Below are positions 23,411 through 33,273 of a DNA stretch of 64,000 nucleotides, piece by piece. Below the pieces are notes generated by a model that saw nothing but the letters and a program-made list of their open reading frames with translations, did not search any database and had not been told where the DNA came from. The DNA comes from Ciborinia camelliae (Eukaryota; Ascomycota; Leotiomycetes; Helotiales; Sclerotiniaceae). The position numbers and the translations under genes were made by a program. Positions within the stretch are counted from its first letter, which is position 1, and every line of letters starts with the position of its first letter. The stretch lies in NCBI GenBank assembly GCA_025890175.1, contig JANPYM010000009.1, positions 1,613,782 through 1,677,781 on the forward strand. Reading direction: 5' to 3'.

Positions 23411-24316
23411 ATGGCGGTTTTCGATAATTCGAGCATTGCCCGGTATCTGAATGATTCCGAAAATGCTCTCCCAAGTCTCCTCACTGCTACTCATCGTCCA
23501 AGCTTTGTTGGTATGTCGTCACTTCCTCGACAATACGCACATGGAACGTGCAATGCCCCAACATGCTCCATTATAAGCGAAGAATCTGCATCAGCATCAC
23601 CCACCGGTGAATCTGATGAGAGTGTGTTTAGCGCGAAGTCTTACAAGTCAACAACGACAGCGACAAGTCGACAATCTGCTCAAATTAATCCAACGGTTGG
23701 GTGGCGTCTCCAAGCACCCTCAACCCCTCAAATTAATACTACCGTCGTCCTTCCATGCGAGTTTTTATGGGCAGATTGCCATGTAGAGTTCCATCCCGAC
23801 AATTTCGAGAACTGGCTTGCGCACACCCTAACCCACTTTGCCAACCTTCCTCCTCCATCAAAATGCGTCTGCCTCTTCTGTGACGACGAGGTGTTCGAAG
23901 ACAACGATGATCCGCGTAACAACTGGAGGCAAAGGATGATACACAATCGTGAGCATTTTATCGATGGGGAAACGAACATTCGGCCAGACTTTTTAGTAAT
24001 CGATTATATGTGGAAGAATGGTCTGATAACTGATAAGGATTACCGTTCTGCCGAGCAATATACCGAGCGTCCATCAGTACTTGGTCTCGTACGAAAAGGA
24101 TTTGAAACACCTGAAGCAAAACTCAAACGGGAGAGAGAGTCCAAAGTTCCGCACAATCTCCACAAGGAAGAACGAGATCGCAAACGTTCAAGCCATACAC
24201 ATAAAGAAAAAGAAAGGCAGAGTTCAATTTCGTCAAGGAAGCATCGGCCTGTATCCATCAAGAATCCATCAAGCATCCAGAACGCACTTGAGTTCTCGAG
24301 ATTGTCACCTGCGTAA
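23411..24316 (+). CDS. Zinc-finger-like fungal protein of unknown function
   Basis: Single frame of 301 residues. Two C2H2-like clusters are visible: one starting LPCEFLWADCHVEF and ending with HTLTHF (about 116-147), and one with CLFCDDE ending HNREHF (about 156-187). Spacings differ from classic fingers, so zinc binding is inferred. Residues 50-100 are Ser/Thr-rich. The C-terminal quarter is strongly basic with Lys/Arg/Glu runs (KEERDRKRSS, HKEKERQ), possibly a nuclear-localisation region. Proteins with this layout are common, uncharacterised and expanded in Pezizomycotina. A role in transcription is possible but not shown. Confidence 0.78.
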   Translation: MAVFDNSSIARYLNDSENALPSLLTATHRPSFVGMSSLPRQYAHGTCNAPTCSIISEESASASPTGESDESVFSAKSYKSTTTATSRQSAQINPTVGWRLQAPSTPQINTTVVLPCEFLWADCHVEFHPDNFENWLAHTLTHFANLPPPSKCVCLFCDDEVFEDNDDPRNNWRQRMIHNREHFIDGETNIRPDFLVIDYMWKNGLITDKDYRSAEQYTERPSVLGLVRKGFETPEAKLKRERESKVPHNLHKEERDRKRSSHTHKEKERQSSISSRKHRPVSIKNPSSIQNALEFSRLSPA

Positions 24317-26239
24317 AGGGATTATCTTTCCAATGTAGGAGAGAATGTTTGGAAACGCTGCGACCTTATATGTGTGATTCTGAAGTGGTGCGTGGCTGTG
24401 CGGATGACGAATTTTGCCACTAGCTCTCCAGAGTTTCGAATTATTCGTACATGTGTTATTGAACTTTGTTCTCTCGCCGAATGAATCAATTTATATGCGG
24501 CCTCCCATGTTGGTGCAGGTAGACGGGGCCTAGCACTCACACCGTTCGCCTCATCAATGGGGCTAGCTGCTCGTTGCCTATAAACACGGTAACCTCAACC
24601 CAATAATACACCGAGTGGGACCGACCAATAATCTTTTTCGACTGCGCAGTGTTAGGGGTTTATCAGGCGTTTTGTTTTGTGTCTTTCACAAACTTTGAAT
24701 TTCGAGATGTTGAATCATGGTCGGAAAGAAAAGTCTCTTGAACGATTTCTATACCCGAATGTGTTTCTTTGTACTTCCCCCAAAGCACAAATGCTTATGT
24801 GCTTTACGTTTTGGATTATAGTGATGAACTATACTTCTCATGAGTTATGGAAATGCCGTTATGAATAAATAGCACTTCGTTTGCATTTTTTGTTATACGT
24901 GTGCGGAGTTTACTAGGCATTATTCGGTGTCTGTGAATGGTAAGGCATATTTTAACGGAACTTGATGGGATATAATCTCAGTATCTATAGGGCAGACGAA
25001 GATATATGTATAGAGCCCTTCCAAATCGGTGTCCAACTAGGGAAGCTACCCAACACTGTTGGGTGTACCCAAGCGTTGGTATAGAATAGTCACCGAATGA
25101 TCATGCATACAAGGCAATCCGGCATCTAGGTCAAGCAATAGAGTAACAAGGCGACCAGCCTCACGGATAGTGGTCGTTGCGGGGCCCCTTGTCATACCAC
25201 CCTATTTGGTAAATGTTGAAGTCATCCCAGCCTCCTAAATTGTCGCCTTTCCAATCATACCCAACTAAAATCCGAAGGGCAATAGTGCAGACTCTACCAA
25301 CCTCGTATATAGTAGTCCCAACATTGAAAAAATATTTCATATGATTAACAGCTGAAATATCACAACCGTCCGTCACTACCAATTCTCGCCCGATGCTTAC
25401 ATACGTAGGGTTTTGCCCCCCCGCATTTCACATACCAGACCTTCTAGAAGAACTTCTAATTTTTAACTTTTCGTGCAGTGCTTGTCATCATGCAGTGTTA
25501 CATGAGTTCTTTACCAATAACGCCCTTTGCTTTCGGAAGGCGATGCACAGCCTCACTCTTTTGCCTGCTCGGCGTGTTCGGTGAGCTTGTTAGGGGTTTA
25601 TTTCCATCAAACGATTAATGGCACGGTAGATTCGAATATATTATATTTTATATTGTTTCCTGGAATAATATATTGAATCTAAATATATTAATGGTCGCCC
25701 TATCAATATACATCAAATCGCCTGCGAGAAAGTTCGGTGCCCTAGGGTGCGGCAATGAGCCTTGTCATTGGTCAGTGCCCCTTCTCACAATCACGGCTGA
25801 GTAGATGTTATCCATCACACATTATTATTGCTTCGATCCTATAAGGGTTGAGTGTTTAATATTGATCGCTAGGATGGTTTTGAGAAAGGACCACGAGGAG
25901 CTGGAAAGTGATTAGAACATTCGCAGCTCAGTCATCGAGAAAATCTAAGTGGTGGATTCAGTCTTATGAAAGAACAGCAGAGCTTGAAAAGCCAAAACGA
26001 ATAAATTGATATGCATGTATGATATTGGGATCTCGAGCAGCCCTGAATTTCATCCGTTGGATTATGAGGGAATCTTGGTCGGAACTTGGGTGTGCAGTGT
26101 AGGGGGGGGAAACTGCGTGTATTCCATGGTAGTGACCCTTAGAGCTACCGAGTTCTATTTTGGACAACTCCCGCAGCTCTGCGCGTAGGTTCTTTCCATT
26201 CCGTACATTGTTAGTTCTGGTATTGCATGTTGAGAGAAG
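24317..26239. other. Intergenic stretch leading into the decayed segment
   Basis: No gene seen. Around 25048-25064 there is a short near-perfect hairpin (ACCCAACA, one base, TGTTGGGT). An AT-rich patch lies at 25625-25695. Composition is otherwise like the rest of the window. Confidence 0.5.
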
Positions 26240-27500
26240 GATGGTGTGCTATTGACTGAATTTCGTGGAATGCTTGGAAGGAATGAGATGCCCCTGAAAG
26301 GTATTTATACGGGGCGACTTTGTCGATCATGAAGTGGTGAGCTTCGGCAATGGATAAAACCGAACTTTGAGTCGTCACAATGTAGGCCCGTGGCCCTTCA
26401 TCTTGGTTTCTATGTATGCATGTTAAAAGATGGTCCTTCAAAGGGTGAAGCAAATACGATCATCTTCTTACACAGCGACGCCGATTATTCCAACATCCAC
26501 GATATCCGGATGACGAAGTAAAACAGCTCCAAACTCAGTCGGAGCCACATGATTACCATTCACTTTGATGAGGTCCTATTTGCATTGTCAGCCCTGGTCA
26601 CATATCTGCTTGTGTTGGAAATGATACCTTTTTACGATCCACTATATACCACATTTCCTCCTCGTCAACATATCCTACATCTCCCGTGGAAAACCACCGA
26701 TCGGCTCCAGATACCTCTTGGGTAGCATCTGGGTTCTGATAATACCCCGTGCTGCGGCTAGGTGCACGGATCCAGATGTCACCAATGGTATTGCGATTCA
26801 CAACCCGGCCAGGCTCGCTGGGGGTCCGTCGCCTTGCCTTCGAAGTTGGCATGCAGTTCCCCTACGGATTCGGACATCGAGCAAGCCATCATGTCATGGC
26901 CGGTAATCAACCCTAGTTTAGAGAGTGGGTTTATTTGTCAGCATTCAAACTGTCGGTTTGAGGCCTTGGTAATGCTTTCATACTCGGTTAATCCCTAGAC
27001 TCGGGTAACTCGCCCAATCCCTAAATTTTCTAGCGTTGTTTTGGTTGATTGTCCCATTGGTGCTGCACATGCTTCTACTTTCCTCAAAGAACCTGGTTCT
27101 TTTTTTTTCAATACCAAGAGGAGGCCTTTTGCTATTTCCGTGAGCATGGAACTCCAGACAATGGCGTCGGAAATCTCGAAATTTTCCACGGCAGCCGGGA
27201 TACTTTGCAGACTTGGTTGACACAGTAGATACGGAGGAACTCAAGCTTAGGGAAGATATCTGACGCTAGAGGATCGCTGACCAAGGATGTGGTGCATTCC
27301 GCTTGTATCTTTTACGGTATCTTGCATGGATTGATGCCAGTCTGGATGGATAGAGACTCGCCGCATATAACTCACGGAAGAAGAGATGTAGCTGCAGTGA
27401 GAAATTTCGACTCCCTTGGGATATCCAGTTGTACCCGATGTGAACATTATGACAATGGTACCGATATACTGGGCTCCACCATCGAAGAAATTCCAAGGGC
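26240..27500 (-). pseudogene. Acyl-CoA ligase / adenylate-forming enzyme relic (AMP-binding family)
   Basis: On the minus strand the pieces appear in family order but in different frames. First comes the P-loop signature FTSGTTGYPKGVEISH near 27400-27450. Next is a block with KVEACAAPMG like the usual GCGAAPL segment (about 27000-27190). Then GDIWIRAPSRSTGYYQNPDA and WFSTGDVGYVDEEEMWYIVDRKK (26640-26820). After a plausible 50-base intron come DLIKVNGNHVAPTEF (about 26500-26590) and RPRAYIVTT-like and KVAPYKYLSG segments (26280-26400). Frameshifts and stops separate several blocks, and everything upstream of the P-loop (about 150-200 residues) is missing, with the break at ~27500. The intact enzyme would have activated a carboxylic acid as an AMP ester and CoA thioester. 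Substrate cannot be read. Confidence 0.85.
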
Positions 27501-27911
27501 TAAGGGGGCATAATGAAAAGAGGGATCCCTATATTCACAATGCCACAGGAATCCGGAGCTATGGCTGTCCTGGAGGATCTAGGACGGAGGGAAGGTGCAG
27601 ATCTAGAAGTAGTTAGAACCCATCCAGATCTCGATTTCATTGAACTTGGTCTCCCTGGAGACTTTTGGCGAATCAATGCTAGCTTAGCCGTGGCCGTAGC
27701 CGTAGCCGCAAAATACCTTTCCCATATGGGTTCTCATGACATCTCAGAAACAACGAAGTTTATGCAATCCCCGTTACCCGAGAAGTTGCCCCGGGGTCTC
27801 GAAAATGCACGATGGCCGGGACGATGCGAGACGCGCGATCATCATTGGATTCGTTGGCTGCTTGATGGAGCGCACACCATGGAATGTATTGGGGTTTGAG
27901 GGTCTTGGGCA

Positions 27912-28409
27912 CAGGGTTGGGCATAGGGTAGGGTATACCCGGGGTAACCCAGGGTAAAACCCGCCAGTTGATCACCCTACTTCTTCTTCGCAGGGTAAAA
28001 TAACCATCCCGTGAAATGCCTCAGGTATCCGGAGTATCCGGGATATATATTATATGATTGTTTAGTTAGGGGGGAAGGGGATGGAAAGGGTGGAAAGGGT
28101 GGAAAGTGGAAGATAAAAGGAAATTGAGGGTTAGGATTAGTATTAGATTTTGAATTAGAATTAGAATTAGTATTAGATTTTAAATTAGAATTAGGGTTAG
28201 GGTTAATATTTGAAAAATGAAAAGTAAATATAAAATTGGGAATAACTTTAATTTTAGATAATAGCATTAAACGATCACATGATATATATCCCGGATACCC
28301 CGAATACCCGCGGGTTTTATCGGATAACCATCCCGTAGAATCCAGTAGGGTAAAGTAAACCACCCGGAAAGATGAAATACCCCGGGTAGGGTACGGGTGC
28401 CCAACCCTG
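27912..28409. mobile_element. hAT-like MITE with 12-bp TIRs and 8-bp target-site duplication
   Basis: The 498-bp element begins CAGGGTTGGGCA (27912-27923) and ends with its exact reverse complement (28398-28409). It is flanked by identical CTTGGGCA copies at 27904-27911 and 28410-28417. A CAGGG-type terminus with an 8-bp duplication is the hallmark of hAT transposons. Subterminal sequence is also partly inverted (GGGTATACCCGGGGTA against ACCCGGGGTATTTC read from the other end, and CCGGGATATATAT pairs near 28045 and 28295). No transposase frame exists, so it is non-autonomous and was mobilised in trans. It sits inside a gene relic. Confidence 0.88.
28127..28206 (+). repeat. Degenerate TTAGGG/ATTAGAA array inside the MITE
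   Basis: About 80 bases of imperfect hexa- and heptamers (GGGTTAGGATTAG, ATTAGAATTAGAATTAG, GAATTAGGGTTAGGGTTAAT). Fungal telomeres are TTAGGG, so part of the element's interior is telomere-like, but most units are degenerate and the array is internal. Confidence 0.8.
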
Positions 28410-29116
28410 CTTGGGCACCAAAAAACATGGGAGCGCAGCAACAAGCCCGACGTGTTCTTATTTTTAATCAACAGACCAAAGATGCAACCGCGCTTCTTCG
28501 AAATCTTTGGCAGATCATGGCATCAGCGACATCGCAATGGCTTGACAGCTTAGAGACAGTGCTCCACCAGGCGATCTTCTGCACGAATATCCCGTGGGAA
28601 CAAATTGAAGCTCCTGATTTGGAAAGGGTCTCTATGACCTATTCGGGAGGCCCGGTGGAAGATCTTAAGTTGCAGCATGAATTAGCGGAGTGTTGGAGTA
28701 AAATGAGGGGGGGGGTCCACCGTGACCGTGGTGCGAACGGTTGAAGAGGCTATTCGATATGCAGCTCAGGGTCACAGTTGTAGTATTTGTAAGGATGAAG
28801 AGCCCATCAAGGTGATAGTATTGATTACCGGAAGTCTTCATCTGGTGGGGAGTGCTATAGAATTCCTGGATACGCTTGCGTGCCCAGAAAGTTCTTAAAA
28901 CACTTGAGTAAGACGATGATATAATAACTTCTCTCAACCCATGTGGGCCCCCCATTTCATTCATTGTACGAAAGTTTGATTTAGCTAGAGAAGAATGCCC
29001 TATAAATCCACTTATGTTTATTGATAAGGTATCTTTGGGGTCTTGACTTCACTATAAGTTAATGAAATACTTAATCCACTGAATAGAAAATCTCTCTTAC
29101 TGATATAGTTGCGTGA

Positions 29117-30330
29117 TTGAATCCATTGAGGTCCATAGTTCGTCTAAAGATATCCGGACAGACTGTCGCAGTACATCAATTGGCAAGCGACCTTCACGTC
29201 TCACATGCCAGAATTAACTTGACCATAACGGTCTTCATGGCAGGCTTCAAAAGCTCGCCAATCTGTCCACATTGCAGCATGCATCCATCTGACCACTTAG
29301 TTTATAGATCATGCAAGGAATAGGTCCTCTCTTTATCGGTAGTTTGTCAGATATGTATGGCCGTCGGCCAACTGTGCTAATCTCTCTCCTGATTTATTTT
29401 GGGGTTAATATTGGATTGGCATGACAGACCAGCTATCCCGTCTTGATGACCCTTCACTGTCTACAGAGTTTTGGTAGCAGTACAGCAACAATCGTCTGTA
29501 GTTCTGTCGCAGCGGACCTGGTACCACGGGTGGAATGTGGACGATATATGGTCTATTCATCGCTAGGGGTGACTCTAGGGCCCGCCATTGGTCCGATCGT
29601 GGGTGGTGTTTTGACGCAATTCCTGGGCTGGCGGAGTACCTTCTGGCTTCTTGCCATATTTGCAGGAATTATGGCTAGCGTAGTGCTTGTACTTTTGCCG
29701 GAGACCTGTCGTGTGGTGGTGGGAAATGGCTCTATCCTACCTCCTCCATGGTGGAATACGCCGCTAGTGCAACATCTTCATCGGGGAACCAAAAGTAGTG
29801 AGTTTACTTGCTCACGGGACCAAAATGGGGAGAAACCAGCTCGAAATAAGCGGCCAACCCTTCTAGATAGTATAAAAGTGACAATGCAGAAAGAAACCGC
29901 GCCCATTATGACCTTCACGACGCTGCTGTTCTGTGGATAGACATCCGTTCTGAGCACTCTCCCATCACAGCTTGAGAAAAATACCATTTCAATGCCCTAC
30001 AGGTTGGCTTGTGCTACATTCCTTACGGGGCAGGCAGTCTCACATCCCGTTGGACCATCGGAAGACTCATCGACTGGAACTTTCGACGCCATGCGAATAA
30101 GCAAGGGATTGAGATCATTCAAAATCGCCACGTGCAGTTATCTCTTATGCCAGTAGAAAAGGCACGACTGCAAATTACTCTTCCAGTGGTATACTGCGCC
30201 TCGATAGCAATTGTGGGCTACGGATGGACAATGAACCATCGAGGCAACCTTGCAGGGCCCCTGGTTATGCTCTTCTTTGTATCGCACCTGATCTCCGGAG
30301 CAACGAGTACTTTGATTACACTGGTAAGTC
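29117..30330 (+). pseudogene. Qdr-type MFS drug transporter relic (DHA1 family)
   Basis: Segments in family order: LASDLHVSHARINLTITVFM (about 29170-29240), GSLSDMYGRRP with the loop-2 motif (about 29330-29370), LGVTLGPAIGPIVGGVLTQF and LGWRSTFWLLAIF (motif C region, 29560-29665), LPETCRVVVGNGSI (29695-29740), and GLCYIPYGAGSLTS with RLIDWNFRRHA (30005-30095). Breaks: TGA at 29422-29424, TAG at 29938-29940, a frameshift near 29980 and no first exon or last ~120 residues. A weak trailing segment near 30732-30770 (VPVDIHAAEL) may be the remnant of a later exon. An intact protein would be a 12-TM proton antiporter exporting small molecules. With the two relics upstream it forms a decayed block. 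Confidence 0.83.
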
Positions 30331-30953
30331 CACTTCATATATTGACCATATTTGGTGGGTTAAATCCATACAAAATATGAAACCCACTCGGATTATGAGT
30401 TATACTCAATGACCCATAGTTTATAGGCAAAAAGTTTAGATTTTGGGAATTGGCATTATGCTCAAGTAGAATAAATAGTGATGATGAAAATCAAATATGC
30501 ATACATGGCGAACTTGTTCGAATACATGTCGTTGATTCATAGTCCTTAGTATTCTTCCTTTTTGAAGGCAGGTCATTTGAGTGGTAATGCTTGATTTTCT
30601 CTTTGTTTGAGCCGACTTTCGTATAGGTAGGCATTTTTGGTTGAGTGGGTTTCTCTTGGAAGTTGGGTGAAAGAACTGGAGAATCTGCGGCTCTGAGTCT
30701 AGCCGGTCACTGACCTGCAAACGTACATTCAGGTACCCGTGGACATCCATGCTGCTGAGCTATTCCGAATGTTGTTCTCCAAAAAACACCACAACCGTAT
30801 CACAATAGCAATAGCAATATCAATATCAATTTCACTACAAATCATCTGTCCCTGTATTCTTTTAAATCCATGAGCGAAGATATGTGAATGTGAACCACTT
30901 AAATTTCACATCAACTTACACTGGCATCTTCAATAGATATCCCTCTCGAAACA

Positions 30954-32712
30954 ATGGCATCGACGTCTACCGCCGAAGAACCCCTCTTATCGAATCAGCC
31001 CGGCGAGGAAGAGGAAGAGGAGGATGATGAAGATGTCTTTTTACTCCTGGAGAAGAATGTAAGGAGCCCAGGGTTGTTTGTTTGGTTACTTACATTTTCG
31101 GCGGGGATTAGTGGGTTGTTGTTTGGATGTATGACATTCTCTCAATCATTTCATCTCCATTGCATCAGAATATCGTAGCTAATAACTCAAACAATTATAG
31201 ACGATACGGGCGTAATATCATCCACTCTAATAAGCATACACACCTCCCTCGGCCGTCCCCTAACAACCCTCGACAAATCCCTGATAACCTCCTGTACATC
31301 CCTCTTCGCCCTCCTCATCTCCCCTCTCTCAGGCCTCCTCGCCTCATCCCTCGGTCGCAAACGCGTAGTCCTATTAGCAGATCTAGCATTTGTCATCGGT
31401 GCGCTTATCCAAGCAATCACATCCTCAGTATGGGGCATGATACTCGGGAGAAGTATCGTAGGTCTCGCGGTTGGGGCGGGCAGTTTCGTAGCCCCGCTGT
31501 ATATAAGTGAACTTGCGCCAAGTATGTGGAGAGGTAGATTGGTGGTGTTGAATGTGCTGTTTATTACGTTGGGGCAGGTGGTGGCGTATATTGTTGGATG
31601 GGCGTTTGTGGAATGGGGAAGCTTGGAGACGGGGTGGAGATGGATGGTTGGGCTGGGTGCGGTGCCGGCTGCAGTCCAGATTTTGGTTATGATGTTTATG
31701 CCGGAGACGCCTAGGTGGTTGGTACAAGTTGGGAGAGTGGATGAGGGAAGAAGTGTTTTGAGTAAGGTTTTTGGGACGGGGCCGGAGATGCAGAAGGTGG
31801 TAGACGGGGTTTTGAAGGGGATTGAGAGAGAGGTTAGGGAGGAAGATGAAGCGAAGAGGTTAAGGGGGATGAACAGGAAAAATAAGGGGTCGGAAGATTC
31901 TTGGATCAGTGACGGGAAAGATAGCTGGGAAGAGTTAATAGGAGTTGCTGGAAACAGGAGAGCTTTGACAATTGCTTGTCTATTACAAGGTCTACAACAG
32001 CTCTGTGGTTTCGTAAGAACATCCTTTCCACTCAATATTAACCCAGCTAATGTAAAACTCACAGAACTCCCTGATGTACTTCAGCGCCACAATCTTCACC
32101 ATCCTTGGCTTTTCCTCGCCAACTCTCACATCTCTCTCCGTCGCCCTCACAAACTTCATCCTGACCTGTGCCGCTCTAGTCCTCATCGACCGTATCGGTC
32201 GCCGTCGCATTCTTCTAATTTCAATCCCCATAATGATCCTAGGACTTCTCCTCTGCTCCATCGGATTCCACTTCATGGATCTCCCCTCCACCCTCTCCCC
32301 CATTTCTTCCACTTCCACTTCCACCTCCACCTCCTCCCGCATCCCACCCCTCATAATCCTCACCGCAATAATGCTCTACACCGCTTCCTTTGCCCTAGGC
32401 CTCGGAAATGTCCCCTGGATGCAATCAGAACTCTTCCCGCTCTCCGTCCGTTCCCTCGGTTCTTCCCTCTCCACCTGTACAAACTGGTCTGCAAACTTCA
32501 TCATCGGACTGACCTTTCTACCAATGATGGAGTTTCTCAGTCCGACATGGACGTTTGTGGTATATGCCGGGGTTTGTGCAATTGGCTGGTGCTGCATTTG
32601 GTGGGTTTATCCGGAGACGAAGGGAATGGGGTTAGAGGAGGTGGGAGTCCTTTTGAAGGATGGGTGGGGGGTTAGGGCACGGGGGAGGGGAGAGGAAGAG
32701 AGAGGGGAGTAG
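30954..32712 (+). CDS. Myo-inositol transporter, sugar-porter MFS family (three exons)
   Basis: Exons 30954-31128, 31201-32012 and 32065-32712 give 544 residues with agreeing phases. The N-terminus is acidic (EEEEEEDDEDV). Sugar-porter landmarks follow: GLLFGYDTGVIS in TM1, GRKRVVLLAD in loop 2-3, PETPRWLV before the central loop, DRIGRRRILL in loop 8-9 and YPETKGMGLEEV at the end. The QQLCGFNSLMYFSATIF segment in TM7, joined across intron 2, is the form seen in fungal inositol permeases such as Itr1 rather than hexose carriers. Twelve membrane spans are expected, plasma membrane. A Ser/Thr repeat in the TM9-10 loop (about 405-420) is coded by a CTTCCA microsatellite. Substrate is an inference from family; glycerol or a hexose are alternatives. 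Confidence 0.88.
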
Positions 32713-33273
32713 ACGGGGATATGTGAGGTTTAATAGGTTGGGTTGGGTGTGCTAGCGTTTTTGAGTTGGTGATGTAGATATTAATTGTAAGCATAGAATA
32801 GACGATACATGTTACACTATAACTACCTACCTGAACCCATCAAGAAAGTCTTGCGATCTTCCCAAAAGAATACTTGCACAAATCATGAAAACTCCACCTG
32901 CTTTATTATCCTTTTATTATAAGAACTACCTACTTAATTGACTAAGCAAAGCTCGCTCACTAGTAGATACCGTTGATAACTATGTTTGATTATTCTTGTG
33001 ATCAAAACCTTGGATGTGTTACTTCTTTAGATATGACATTTGAATGCTTTCCCCTTCATCAAACCCTTCCCATGCTCAAGACGTTGACGAAGTCTAATGT
33101 CAGATCATGTCAAACCAAGAAATAAGCTGTGGCAAATCCCTCCATACAGCATCTATAGACAGACCTACGGTATATCCTCCCCTTCTCACATACATACAGG
33201 CAAGCAAACCCGTATGTAACACCCGTACCACCCAATTATATGCACAATTCTTCTTATCGACTCTCTTGCTCGC
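32713..33273. other. Convergent intergenic region
   Basis: Lies between the 3' ends of the transporter (+) and the JmjC gene (-). AT-rich, no gene. Confidence 0.55.

Larger units (their letters stand above)
27500..28899 (+). pseudogene. Folylpolyglutamate synthase relic, interrupted by a MITE
   Basis: Two blocks of folylpolyglutamate synthase (FPGS) lie in order. The first (about 27510-27899) has GIPIFTMPQE, the substrate-domain GLPGDFWRINASLAVA-like segment and WLLDGAHTMECIGV. The second (about 28430-28899) has RVLIFNQQTKDATALL, AIFCTNIPWEQ and, after a shift, VLITGSLHLVGSAIEFLDTL ending at a TAA. Damage: the N-terminal half is absent, there is a TGA at 27897-27899, an insertion of a 498-bp element just after it, and a frameshift at a G run near 28707-28715. 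Removing the element and one target copy puts the two blocks back in the same frame apart from the TGA. FPGS adds glutamates to folates; this copy cannot make it. The start abuts the acyl-CoA ligase relic head to head at ~27500. Confidence 0.85.

Noticed and set aside
29443..30380. Live MFS transporter in the 29-30 kb region
   Set aside because: The family blocks are spread over shifted frames with at least two in-frame stops and lack first and last parts, so it is called a relic instead.
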